From: Ignavibacteriaceae bacterium
GTDB lineage: Bacteria > Bacteroidota > Ignavibacteria > Ignavibacteriales > Ignavibacteriaceae
DNA: 46,378 nucleotides
Assembly (NCBI GenBank): GCA_019638025.1
Contig: JAHBUO010000014.1
Coordinates: forward strand, 1 to 46,378
Reading direction: 5' to 3'
The position numbers and the translations under genes are program-made. Below the pieces are notes generated by a model that saw nothing but the letters and a program-made list of their open reading frames with translations, was not told the DNA's origin and did no database searches. Below are positions 25,771 through 33,262 of this stretch, piece by piece (within the stretch, counting starts at the first letter, position 1; every line of letters starts with the position of its first letter).

Positions 25771-27599
25771 TGTCTACTCAGAAATTCTTTTTCTTGTTTT
25801 TAATCTTATCTTTACTAAGCATTCAAGATTCAAGAGCACAGACATTTACTGCTTCGGTTAATAGTACTAAAGTAAGCAGTGAGGAACAGTTCGAAATTTC
25901 ATTCGTATTCTCAGGGAGTGATGTAAATAGTATTAGTAATTTTCAACCTCCGAAGTTTAATGATTTTGTCATTTTGTCCGGGCCCAACCAATCAACAAGT
26001 ATGCAGATAATAAATGGCGTTGTATCTGGGAGTAGAAGTTTCTCCTATTATATTCAAGCAAGGAGTCCGGGGAAATTTGTTATCCCATCAGCATCGATTG
26101 TTCATAAAAATGAAACACTCAGAACTGAACCTATCACAATTGAAGTTGTAAAAGGGACTCCAAAATCAAAGCAACAGCAAAACGATCAAGGAGTTTCTAA
26201 TGAAGAAATTGCCGAGAATTTATTTATTAGAGCGAGTGTTGATAAATCAACTGTTTTTAAAGGAGAGCAATTGACAGTAGTGTATAAGCTTTATACAAGA
26301 TTAAATATTGCTTCACCACAAATATCAAAACTCCCATCTTATGAAGGATTTTGGGCAGAAGAATTAGAAACTTCCAATAATATCTCCTTTTCACGCGAAA
26401 CAATTGACGGGAAGGTTTATAATGTTGGCGTTTTAAAGAGAGCAGCATTATTTCCGACTCAAACGGGTGATTTATCAGTAACTCCATTTGAATTAAAGAT
26501 TCCAGTTCAAGTTCAGAGTAGAAGAAGAAGTAATTCAATTTTTGATGATTTCTTCAACGATCCTTTCTTTGGGAGAGCACAAACTGTAGAGTATACTGCA
26601 AAATCAAATACTGTAAAGGTTAAGGTTAATCCTTTACCTACTTCAAATGAAGTGAGTTTTAAAGGTGCTGTTGGAAATTATTCGTTAACTGCATCGATTG
26701 ATAAAGAAAAAATTAAACAGAACGAACCTATATCAGTAAAAATAAAAATATCGGGTTCCGGAAATCTTAAATTGGTCGATCAACCCGAAATAATTTTCCC
26801 AAATGGATTTGAAGTATATGACCCTAAAGTAACTGATGAGATAATCAGAAGTGGTATTGTTTCGGGATCAAAGAATTTTGAATTTTTAGCTATTCCAAGA
26901 AACTCCGGAAAGTATGAAATCCAGCCAATTGAATTTACCTTTTTCAATCCGTCAAAGAAAAGTTTTACAACTTTAACTTCTAAAACATTTGTAGTTGAGG
27001 TTGAGCAAGGTGCCGGTGAGTATGAAGGTTCAAATGCAGTTGTTCAGCAAGATATTAAGTTGCTTGACAAAGATATTAGATATATCAAAACAGGTCTTAC
27101 ACAAACGAATAATCAAGCAATATGGATATTCTCTTATTCATTTTTGATTGCAATTATTTTCCCACTTTTATTTGCGGGAACCTTATTAATATGGAAAAGA
27201 AAAGAAGATAATCTTGCTAGAAATATCACACTTCTCAAAAATATAAAAGCACAAAAAGTCGCTTCTAAAAGATTGAAGAAAGCTGCCAAATTATTAAAAA
27301 CTAAAAATGCAGATCTCTTTTACGAAGAAATAGCATTTGCTTTGTCAGGTTACATTCAGGATAAGTTTAATATTGAAAAATCTGATTATTCAATTGATAA
27401 AGCTGTCACTAAACTTACGATGCATAATACATCAGATGAATTAATAACTTCCTTAAAATCAACAATTGAAAAATGTGATTTTATTCGATATGCTCCTGCT
27501 GTTGACCAGCAAAGCGATATGCAGAATATGTATGACTCAACTGTTAAATTAATTTATGGCATTGAGGATAGTTCTGATAAGAGAGGTAAAAATGTTTAA
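25770..27599 (+). CDS. batD: BatD (oxygen tolerance family)
   Basis: A 609-residue BatD-family protein. A signal peptide (ending DSRAQTF) is followed by three or so Ig-like beta domains facing the periplasm (about residues 25-430; QIINGVVSGSRSFSYYIQAR and GNLKLVDQPEIIFPNGFEVYDP are typical). A membrane helix (about 450-472) and a cytoplasmic helical domain with FYEEIAFALSGYIQDKFNIEKSDYS end the protein; the cytoplasmic part resembles that of the smaller BatD-like protein upstream. The ATG at 25770 has AGAAGGAT before it and shares a base with the batC stop. It overlaps batE by eight bases. Confidence 0.9.
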   Translation: MSTQKFFFLFLILSLLSIQDSRAQTFTASVNSTKVSSEEQFEISFVFSGSDVNSISNFQPPKFNDFVILSGPNQSTSMQIINGVVSGSRSFSYYIQARSPGKFVIPSASIVHKNETLRTEPITIEVVKGTPKSKQQQNDQGVSNEEIAENLFIRASVDKSTVFKGEQLTVVYKLYTRLNIASPQISKLPSYEGFWAEELETSNNISFSRETIDGKVYNVGVLKRAALFPTQTGDLSVTPFELKIPVQVQSRRRSNSIFDDFFNDPFFGRAQTVEYTAKSNTVKVKVNPLPTSNEVSFKGAVGNYSLTASIDKEKIKQNEPISVKIKISGSGNLKLVDQPEIIFPNGFEVYDPKVTDEIIRSGIVSGSKNFEFLAIPRNSGKYEIQPIEFTFFNPSKKSFTTLTSKTFVVEVEQGAGEYEGSNAVVQQDIKLLDKDIRYIKTGLTQTNNQAIWIFSYSFLIAIIFPLLFAGTLLIWKRKEDNLARNITLLKNIKAQKVASKRLKKAAKLLKTKNADLFYEEIAFALSGYIQDKFNIEKSDYSIDKAVTKLTMHNTSDELITSLKSTIEKCDFIRYAPAVDQQSDMQNMYDSTVKLIYGIEDSSDKRGKNV

Positions 27600-28338
27600 A
27601 TTATTCAGTCTTCTCTTCATCCTCATTTTTATGAACAATGTTTTTGCCGGCAAAGATTTTAATCTTGCTAATGAGTTATACAAAGCAAAAAATTTTGATT
27701 CTGCAATTGAACTTTATGAAAAGCTATTGAGTCAAGGAACGGAGTCTCCCGAACTTTACTATAATTTAGGTAATAGCTACTTTCGAGTAGGTAAACTTGG
27801 ACAATCAATTCTAAATCTTGAGAAAGCTCACAGGCTTAGCCCCTTCGATGAAGATATTAAGCATAATTTAGACTTTGTAAATTCAAGAATTACAGATAAA
27901 GTTGAGCCTCTTCCAAAATTTTTCTTGTTTGAATGGTGGGAGAATTTTTCAGCTTTACTTTCGATTAATGGGTGGAGCTATATTGGTTACAGTCTTTATA
28001 TAGTTACTCTGATTTTGATTATGCTCTTCATATTCAACCGTTCAGGAAACGCTAAGAGAAAATTATTTTTTAGTGTATTATTCACTTCAATTTTACTTTT
28101 AATCAGCATTCTGATTATCTCAAGTAAGTGGTTTTATGATTCCTCAAATATATTCGCAATAATAACTGACCAACGGGTACAAGTCAAAAACTCACCAGAT
28201 GAAAAGGGGAGTGATTTATTCATCATACATGATGGCTTAAAAATAAAGATAGAAGATTCAGTTGATGAGTGGGCTAAAATAAAATTGTCAGACGGTAAAG
28301 TCGGGTGGATAAAAAAGAATCAGTTCTCGCAAATCTAA
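27592..28338 (+). CDS. batE: BatE, TPR plus SH3-like membrane protein
   Basis: A 248-residue protein: signal peptide (ending NNVFAG), two TPR units (about residues 22-90; ELYYNLGNSYFRVGKLGQSI), two membrane helices (about 120-140 and 155-175) and a C-terminal bacterial SH3 domain (ITDQRVQVKNSPDEKG ... GKVGWIKKNQF). This architecture is BatE. It is the last gene of the Bat operon. The ATG at 27592 has AGAGGTAAAA before it and overlaps the batD stop by eight bases; longer in-frame starts would extend into batD. Confidence 0.9.
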   Translation: MFKLFSLLFILIFMNNVFAGKDFNLANELYKAKNFDSAIELYEKLLSQGTESPELYYNLGNSYFRVGKLGQSILNLEKAHRLSPFDEDIKHNLDFVNSRITDKVEPLPKFFLFEWWENFSALLSINGWSYIGYSLYIVTLILIMLFIFNRSGNAKRKLFFSVLFTSILLLISILIISSKWFYDSSNIFAIITDQRVQVKNSPDEKGSDLFIIHDGLKIKIEDSVDEWAKIKLSDGKVGWIKKNQFSQI

Positions 28339-28402
28339 AAACATCAAAATAAAAATTGTTTTGAAACCTTCTCCTGTTTAATTTTGAATAATAAAGTCTC
28401 TG

Positions 28403-28408
28403 TATAAT
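28403..28408 (+). promoter_or_regulatory. Perfect -10 box upstream of plsC
   Basis: TATAAT is followed by TTTTTTT and, about 13 bases later, by GGAGGAGA and the plsC TTG. No -35 box at 17 bases is convincing (TTGAAT is at only 13). It suggests a new transcript after the Bat operon. Confidence 0.45.
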
Positions 28409-28434
28409 TTTTTTCAAAATGGAGGAGAATCTGT

Positions 28435-29136
28435 TTGACTATAATTAAACTTATACTAATTGGAATCTATGTTATAATATGTTCAATCTTTGCTATAATT
28501 TTTATAATTACAGATCGAAGTCACAAACTCTATTTTAAACTTTCTAAAGTCTTTTCAAAGGGTATTCTTTTTATAAGTGGTATAAAAGTAACAGTTTCGG
28601 GAATCGAAAATGTTCCCACTGACACTCCATGTGTTTATGTCTCTAATCATTCAAGTATGTATGATATCCCCGCACTCCAAGCAACCTTTCCGAATAGAGC
28701 AGGCATGGTTTTTAAAAAAGAATTGGCAAAAATTCCAATTTTTGGTTGGCAGCTTAAATGGGGACCTTATATAATGATTGATAGAGAAAACCCTGAGAAA
28801 GCTATGAAGAGTATTGAAAGAGCCAAGCTAACGATGGCAGAACAAAATATCTCCGTGTTATTATTTGCTGAAGGAACAAGAAGTAAAACCGGAGAAGTTC
28901 AACCTTTTAAAAGAGGTGCTTTCTATCTTGCTGCTCGAGTACCTTATCCAATTGTTCCTGTGAGTGTAAGTGGGACATCTAAAATTATGCCTAAAGGTGA
29001 GTTCAGAATAGTAAAAGGCAGCATACATGTTCATTATGATAAACCAATTTATTCACGTGAGGGTATGTCCAAGCCCGAAGAATTAGCACTTATGGAAAAT
29101 GTTAGAAATATAGTTATCAGTAATAAAAGAGATTAA
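28435..29136 (+). CDS. plsC: 1-acyl-sn-glycerol-3-phosphate acyltransferase
   Basis: A 233-residue membrane-bound acyltransferase that makes phosphatidic acid from lysophosphatidic acid. An N-terminal hydrophobic helix (about residues 3-25) precedes the catalytic NHSSMYD (HxxxxD) at about 72-78, then KKELAKIPIFGW, IMIDREN and LFAEGTRSKTG (acyl-acceptor motif), and PIVPVSVSG. The start is a TTG behind a strong GGAGGAGA at a normal distance. gatC begins two bases after the stop. Confidence 0.93.
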   Translation: MTIIKLILIGIYVIICSIFAIIFIITDRSHKLYFKLSKVFSKGILFISGIKVTVSGIENVPTDTPCVYVSNHSSMYDIPALQATFPNRAGMVFKKELAKIPIFGWQLKWGPYIMIDRENPEKAMKSIERAKLTMAEQNISVLLFAEGTRSKTGEVQPFKRGAFYLAARVPYPIVPVSVSGTSKIMPKGEFRIVKGSIHVHYDKPIYSREGMSKPEELALMENVRNIVISNKRD

Positions 29137-29138
29137 TA

Positions 29139-29426
29139 ATGGCTGTTTCGATTGATGATGTCAAGTATATTGCCAATCTTGCAAAACTTTCTTTCAATGA
29201 AGGAGAGTTAGAAGATTTAACTTCAGAAATGAATCAAATTCTATTTTATATGAGAACTTTAAATGAGATAGATACAACTGATGTAGAGCCGTTGTCACAT
29301 CCTGTTGAAGGACCGACTCGATTTCGAGATGATGAGACTAAAGGTTCGGTAACAACAGAAGAAGCCTTGAAAAATGCTCCTTCATCAAATGAAGAATTTT
29401 TCAAAGTTCCGAAAGTTATTGGGTAG
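29139..29426 (+). CDS. gatC: Asp/Glu-tRNA amidotransferase subunit C
   Basis: GatC is the small linker subunit of GatCAB, which converts Glu-tRNA-Gln and Asp-tRNA-Asn by amidation. The 95-residue protein has the family pattern SIDDVKYIANLAKLSFNEGE, MNQILFYMRTLNEIDTTDVEP and RFRDDE. GatA and GatB are not in this window, so the complex genes are scattered here. It sits two bases after plsC and 13 bases before kdsB. Confidence 0.95.
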   Translation: MAVSIDDVKYIANLAKLSFNEGELEDLTSEMNQILFYMRTLNEIDTTDVEPLSHPVEGPTRFRDDETKGSVTTEEALKNAPSSNEEFFKVPKVIG

Positions 29427-29439
29427 GAGAATAGATTCT

Positions 29440-30210
29440 ATGAGCATTATTGGAATTATACCGGCTCGTTTTTCTTCAACCCGATTGATGGGTAAACCGT
29501 TGGCTTCAATCGGTGGAAAACCGATGATTCAACATACTTATGAGAGTGCATCAAAATCAAAACTGATTAATCGAATTATTGTTGCCGTTGATGACCACCG
29601 AGTTTATCAAGCTGTCGAAAAATTTGGTGGAGATGTATTAATGACACCCTCAACTATTTCAACAGGCTCTGATAGGATTGCATATGTCGCATCAAAGTTA
29701 AGCACAGTAGATATAATTGTAAATATTCAAGGTGATGAACCTTTTATTGATGGGAGAATGATTGACCAAGCTATTGAACCATTATTGTTTGATAAAAAAA
29801 TAACAGTCTCAACATTAATCAAAAGAATAACCACACCCGCTGAACTGAAAAATCCATCGGTCGTAAAAGTAGTTTTTGATTCGGAAAATTTCGCACTTTA
29901 TTTTTCACGCTCTCCGATTCCATTCTCACGCGACGGTCAAACATTTTTACAAAGATTTCAGAATGGAGAATATTATAAACATATCGGTTTGTATGTTTAT
30001 CGCACAAAAGCGTTAGAGCGTTTCACAAATTTGCAACCCACATTTTTAGAAAACCTAGAAAAATTAGAACAATTAAGAATGCTTGAAAATAGAATCCCAA
30101 TAAAAGTTGTTGAAACTGAATACGAAAGTTTTTCTGTTGACACTCCGGAAGATTTAGACAAAGCAAGAGCTATTTATAAAAGAATTAAATCAGGTAAGTA
30201 TAATGATTAA
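29440..30210 (+). CDS. kdsB: 3-deoxy-manno-octulosonate cytidylyltransferase (CMP-KDO synthetase)
   Basis: KdsB activates KDO with CTP for the inner core of lipopolysaccharide, so its presence argues for an LPS-bearing outer membrane. The 256-residue protein has IPARFSSTRLMGKPL (nucleotide-binding loop), NIQGDEPFIDG and the YKHIGLYVYRTKALERF segment, all diagnostic. The ATG at 29440 follows AGGAGA with nine bases; in-frame codons upstream would overlap gatC by more than 50 bases and extend past the normal N-terminus. The end overlaps the desulfhydrase start by eight bases. Confidence 0.97.
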   Translation: MSIIGIIPARFSSTRLMGKPLASIGGKPMIQHTYESASKSKLINRIIVAVDDHRVYQAVEKFGGDVLMTPSTISTGSDRIAYVASKLSTVDIIVNIQGDEPFIDGRMIDQAIEPLLFDKKITVSTLIKRITTPAELKNPSVVKVVFDSENFALYFSRSPIPFSRDGQTFLQRFQNGEYYKHIGLYVYRTKALERFTNLQPTFLENLEKLEQLRMLENRIPIKVVETEYESFSVDTPEDLDKARAIYKRIKSGKYND

Positions 30211-31159
30211 CTTTAAATACCCCCATAAAATAAACATAGCAAATATCCCTTCACCAATTCAAAAAGTGACATTCAATGGGAAAGGTTTTTGGATTAAAAG
30301 GGATGATTTAACCGGTTTAGAAATGACAGGAAATAAAGTTAGAAAACTCGAATTCCTACTTGCCGATGCAAAGAGAAAAAAAGCTGATTTAATTTTTACC
30401 TGCGGTGGAGAACAGTCGAATCATGCTCGTGCAACAGCATTTGCAGGCAAGAGTTTAGGATTTGATGTAAAACTTTTTTTGTGGGGAAAGGATTCTCCTA
30501 AAGCTGATGGAAATCTTTTCTTAAATAAAGTAATCAGAACCGATCTGGAATTTATTACAAGAAAAGAATACGCTGATGTTGATCAAATAATGGAACAGCA
30601 AAAGCTTCAGTTCGAAAAATTAGGAAGAAAGGTTTACATTGTTAAAGAAGGCGGTTCCTCGGAACTTGGTGTGTGGGGATACGTTAATGCATTTCAAGAA
30701 ATCTTAAATCAAAAAGGGAATAATTTTAATTCAATTCTCACAGCTTCAGGAAGTGGCGGAACAAATGCCGGTCTACTAATAGGTGCGCATCTTTTTAACA
30801 AAAGAATTAAGATTATTGGAATAAATGTTCTGTATACTGCAGAATACATGAGAAATCGTACACTTGAATTAGTAGAGCGTACCATTAAAAAATTTAACTT
30901 AAAAATTAAGCTTGATGAGAAGCTACTTGAAGTTATTGATGGATATTCAACTGAAGGTTATAAAAATATAAATCATGATAAAATTAATATTATCAGGGAT
31001 TTTGCCGGGCAGACAGGAATACTTCTTGACCCTGCCTACACAGGAAAAGCATTTTGCGCATATAATGAATTATTCTTAAATAATAATTCAAAAACACTGT
31101 TCATCCATACCGGTGGAATTTTTGGAGCATTTGCAAAAAAGATGAACTATTTGGACTGA
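30203..31159 (+). CDS. D-cysteine desulfhydrase / ACC deaminase-family PLP enzyme
   Basis: A 318-residue fold-type II PLP enzyme. KRDDLTGLEMTGNKVRKLEFLL holds the catalytic lysine (core MTGNKVRKLEFLL, about residues 36-50); TCGGEQSNHARATAFAG and the phosphate-binding ASGSGGTNAGLL follow. This pattern belongs to the D-cysteine desulfhydrase / 1-aminocyclopropane-1-carboxylate deaminase family; the DcyD-like reaction (D-Cys to pyruvate, sulfide and ammonia) is the more likely of the two in such genomes, but the substrate is not proven. Overlap with kdsB by eight bases places it in the plsC operon. Confidence 0.87.
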   Translation: MINFKYPHKINIANIPSPIQKVTFNGKGFWIKRDDLTGLEMTGNKVRKLEFLLADAKRKKADLIFTCGGEQSNHARATAFAGKSLGFDVKLFLWGKDSPKADGNLFLNKVIRTDLEFITRKEYADVDQIMEQQKLQFEKLGRKVYIVKEGGSSELGVWGYVNAFQEILNQKGNNFNSILTASGSGGTNAGLLIGAHLFNKRIKIIGINVLYTAEYMRNRTLELVERTIKKFNLKIKLDEKLLEVIDGYSTEGYKNINHDKINIIRDFAGQTGILLDPAYTGKAFCAYNELFLNNNSKTLFIHTGGIFGAFAKKMNYLD

Positions 31160-31184
31160 TCAGAAATCACAACTTAATTAATAA

Positions 31185-31202
31185 ATGATTTTTTCAAATC
31201 AT
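31185..31202. repeat. Short hairpin between the desulfhydrase and HIT genes
   Basis: ATGATTT, loop TTTC, AAATCAT: a perfect 7-bp stem just before the HIT ribosome-binding site. A weak AT stem without a following T-run on the plus strand, so only a possible terminator or regulatory hairpin. Confidence 0.3.
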
Positions 31203-31224
31203 AAAAAGGGAGTATTTTTAAAGT

Positions 31225-31632
31225 ATGAGTTGTATCTTTTGTGACATAGTAGCCGGATCAGAAAAAGCAGAGATTCTTGTTGACGATGAGAAAGTTCTCG
31301 CGTTTTTAGACATTCGACCGTTTAATTACGGACACTCTTTAGTAATTCCCAAAAATCATTATGAAAATTTTTCTGAGGTTACGGAGGAAGATTTGTTTCC
31401 TATGATTAAGTCAGTTCAAGAAATTAGTAAAGCGATTAAGAGTTCATTAAATGCAGATGGATTTAATGTTTTGTCTAATAATGGTGCAGCTGCAGGTCAA
31501 ACGATTTATCATTGCCATTTTCATATAATCCCCAGATTTACTTCTGATGGATTCAAATTTAAAATGAATCTAAAAGAATACTCAGAAGATGAGATGAAAG
31601 AAGTGGCAGTTAAAATTAAAAAGTATTTGTAA
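31225..31632 (+). CDS. HIT-family nucleotide hydrolase
   Basis: A 135-residue histidine-triad protein, Hint-like. CIFCDIVAG near the start (two Cys of a possible zinc site), LAFLDIRPFNYGHSLVIPKNHY and the active-site triad HCHFHIIPRF (HxHxHxx) are all present. Such proteins hydrolyse adenosine phosphoramidates or related nucleotides. GGGAG lies upstream of the ATG. The B12-binding gene follows 15 bases later. Confidence 0.94.
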   Translation: MSCIFCDIVAGSEKAEILVDDEKVLAFLDIRPFNYGHSLVIPKNHYENFSEVTEEDLFPMIKSVQEISKAIKSSLNADGFNVLSNNGAAAGQTIYHCHFHIIPRFTSDGFKFKMNLKEYSEDEMKEVAVKIKKYL

Positions 31633-31647
31633 ATCAGGAGTCAGTTT

Positions 31648-32058
31648 ATGGAAAAAAAGATTAGAGTATTAGTAGCTAAAGCAGGATTAGATGGTCATGA
31701 TAGGGGAGCTAAAGTTATTGCAGCGGCGTTAAGAGACGCTGGGATGGAGGTAATTTATACTGGACTTAGACAAACCCCCGAAATGATTGTTGAAGCTGCT
31801 ATTCAAGAAGATGTTGATGTTGTGGGTATCAGTATTCTATCTGGCGCACACATGACAATCTTTCCAAAAATCAAAAAATTAATGGATGAAAAAGGGATAG
31901 ATGATATACTCTTAACTGGAGGCGGTATCATTCCTGAAGAAGACATTAAGAATTTAAAGATGCTTGGTGTTGGTGAGTTATTTACCCCGGGAGCGCCTAC
32001 TTATGCAATCGCAGAATACATTAAAAATTGGTGTTCTGAGCATCCACGAGTTAATTGA
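31648..32058 (+). CDS. Stand-alone cobalamin-binding domain (methylmalonyl-CoA mutase C-terminal type)
   Basis: A 136-residue protein equal to the B12-binding C-terminal domain of methylmalonyl-CoA mutase. The motif [16 protein letters not shown] supplies the lower-ligand histidine (DxHxxG); [11 protein letters not shown] and [13 protein letters not shown] complete the Rossmann core. No mutase catalytic subunit lies in the window, so it is either the small subunit of a split mutase encoded elsewhere or a B12-dependent regulator. AGGAG precedes the ATG. A terminator follows the gene. Confidence 0.93.
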   Translation: MEKKIRVLVAKAGLDGHDRGAKVIAAALRDAGMEVIYTGLRQTPEMIVEAAIQEDVDVVGISILSGAHMTIFPKIKKLMDEKGIDDILLTGGGIIPEEDIKNLKMLGVGELFTPGAPTYAIAEYIKNWCSEHPRVN

Positions 32059-32064
32059 AATTTG

Positions 32065-32096
32065 GGGTTGAATTATTTAGTTCAACCCAATCTTTT
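32065..32096 (+). terminator. Intrinsic terminator after the B12-binding gene
   Basis: GGGTTGAA (32065-32072) and TTCAACCC (32081-32088) form a perfect 8-bp stem around an 8-base loop, followed by AATCTTTT. It lies seven bases after the stop codon. Confidence 0.8.
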
Positions 32097-32115
32097 CTCA
32101 CTCGCTTCTTCACAA

Positions 32116-32144
32116 TTGGTTAAGCCCTTCTTTTTTGGTATATT
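32116..32144 (+). promoter_or_regulatory. Candidate promoter of ychF-typA-pepD
   Basis: TTGGTT (32116-32121), 17 bases, then TATATT (32139-32144), directly after the upstream terminator and about 37 bases before the ychF ATG. Confidence 0.45.
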
Positions 32145-32180
32145 TATTGATAAATATTTTTTCATTTCTAAAATAGAATA

Positions 32181-33239
32181 ATGCAAATAGGACTTATAGG
32201 ATTACAAAATAGCGGCAAAACGACTCTTTTTAATACTGTTTCGATGAACTCAGGAGAGTCTAATCGAACAGTGGTAAGAGTTCCCGATACCCGTCTTGAC
32301 GAACTCACTAAACTCTTCAATCCCAAAAAACAAATTAATGCAACTCTCGAAATTATTGATATCCCCGGACTCCAATTGTCTGATGAAGGGAAAGTTAAAA
32401 TTACTAACGACTTTTTATCTAAAGTTAAAAATAATGATGCTCTATTTCACATAGTACGTCAATTTGAAAACGAGTCGGTTCCACATCCGGAAGGGGTTGT
32501 TGATGTGATAAGAGATATTCAATTTCTTGAAACAGAATTTCTTCTTTCTGATATGACTCTAATTGAAAATCGACTGGAAAAAATTCAAAAAGAGATTCAG
32601 AAAACGAAAAATGAACAGGTTCAAAGGGAGTTTCCGGTTTTCAAAAAGCTGCAAGAACACATAGAAACTGAGTTACCGTTAAGAGATTTAGTTTTTGATG
32701 AAAACGAAAGAAGAGTTTTATCGGGTTATCAGTTTCTAACTTTAAAACCACTTTTAATCGGAATCAATTTTGATGAGAATTCAAAGAATTCAGTTGACAA
32801 AATTCTTGAAGAAATAAAATTAAGTTTTCCAAATTCGAATTTTTTAATCATCCCATTTTTTGGACAATTTGAGTTTGAATTATCTCAACTTTCAGAAGAA
32901 GAATCTTCAATCTTTATGAGCGATTTTGGAATTACCGAATCAGCTCTCAACCGAATTTTAAGAACACTATATCAATTACTCGGATTGCAATCATTCTTCA
33001 CTGTAGGAGAAGATGAGTGCAGAGCCTGGACAATTAAAGTAAACAACACTGCACAAGAGGCTGCAGGAGCAATTCACTCTGATTTCTATGCAAAATTTAT
33101 CAGAGCAGAAGTTGTTCATTACGATGAGTATATGAAATATGGTTCTTTTACGAAATGTAAAGAGGCAGGTGTGTGGAGACTCGAAGGAAAAGAATATTTA
33201 GTTAAGGATGGGGATATTTTAAATATCCGACACAGTTAA
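32181..33239 (+). CDS. Divergent YchF-like (Obg-HAS) nucleotidase
   Basis: A 352-residue member of the YchF/OLA1 group. The P-loop is GLQNSGKTTLF, G3 is DIPGLQL (hydrophobic residue in place of catalytic Gln), and NFDE matches the YchF NxxE version of G4. The C-terminal TGS/DUF933 domain, with FFTVGEDECRAWTI, AGAIHSDFYAKFIRAEVV and LVKDGDILNIR, is canonical. The N-terminal domain differs: the NYPFxTIEPN segment after G1 is missing (MNSGESNRTVVRVPD stands there) and the glycine-rich SKGEGLGN loop after G3 is shortened. It may be a paralogue of a standard YchF elsewhere. It is followed 23 bases later by typA. Confidence 0.88.
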   Translation: MQIGLIGLQNSGKTTLFNTVSMNSGESNRTVVRVPDTRLDELTKLFNPKKQINATLEIIDIPGLQLSDEGKVKITNDFLSKVKNNDALFHIVRQFENESVPHPEGVVDVIRDIQFLETEFLLSDMTLIENRLEKIQKEIQKTKNEQVQREFPVFKKLQEHIETELPLRDLVFDENERRVLSGYQFLTLKPLLIGINFDENSKNSVDKILEEIKLSFPNSNFLIIPFFGQFEFELSQLSEEESSIFMSDFGITESALNRILRTLYQLLGLQSFFTVGEDECRAWTIKVNNTAQEAAGAIHSDFYAKFIRAEVVHYDEYMKYGSFTKCKEAGVWRLEGKEYLVKDGDILNIRHS

Positions 33240-33262
33240 TCAATGAAAAGGTATAATATTTA

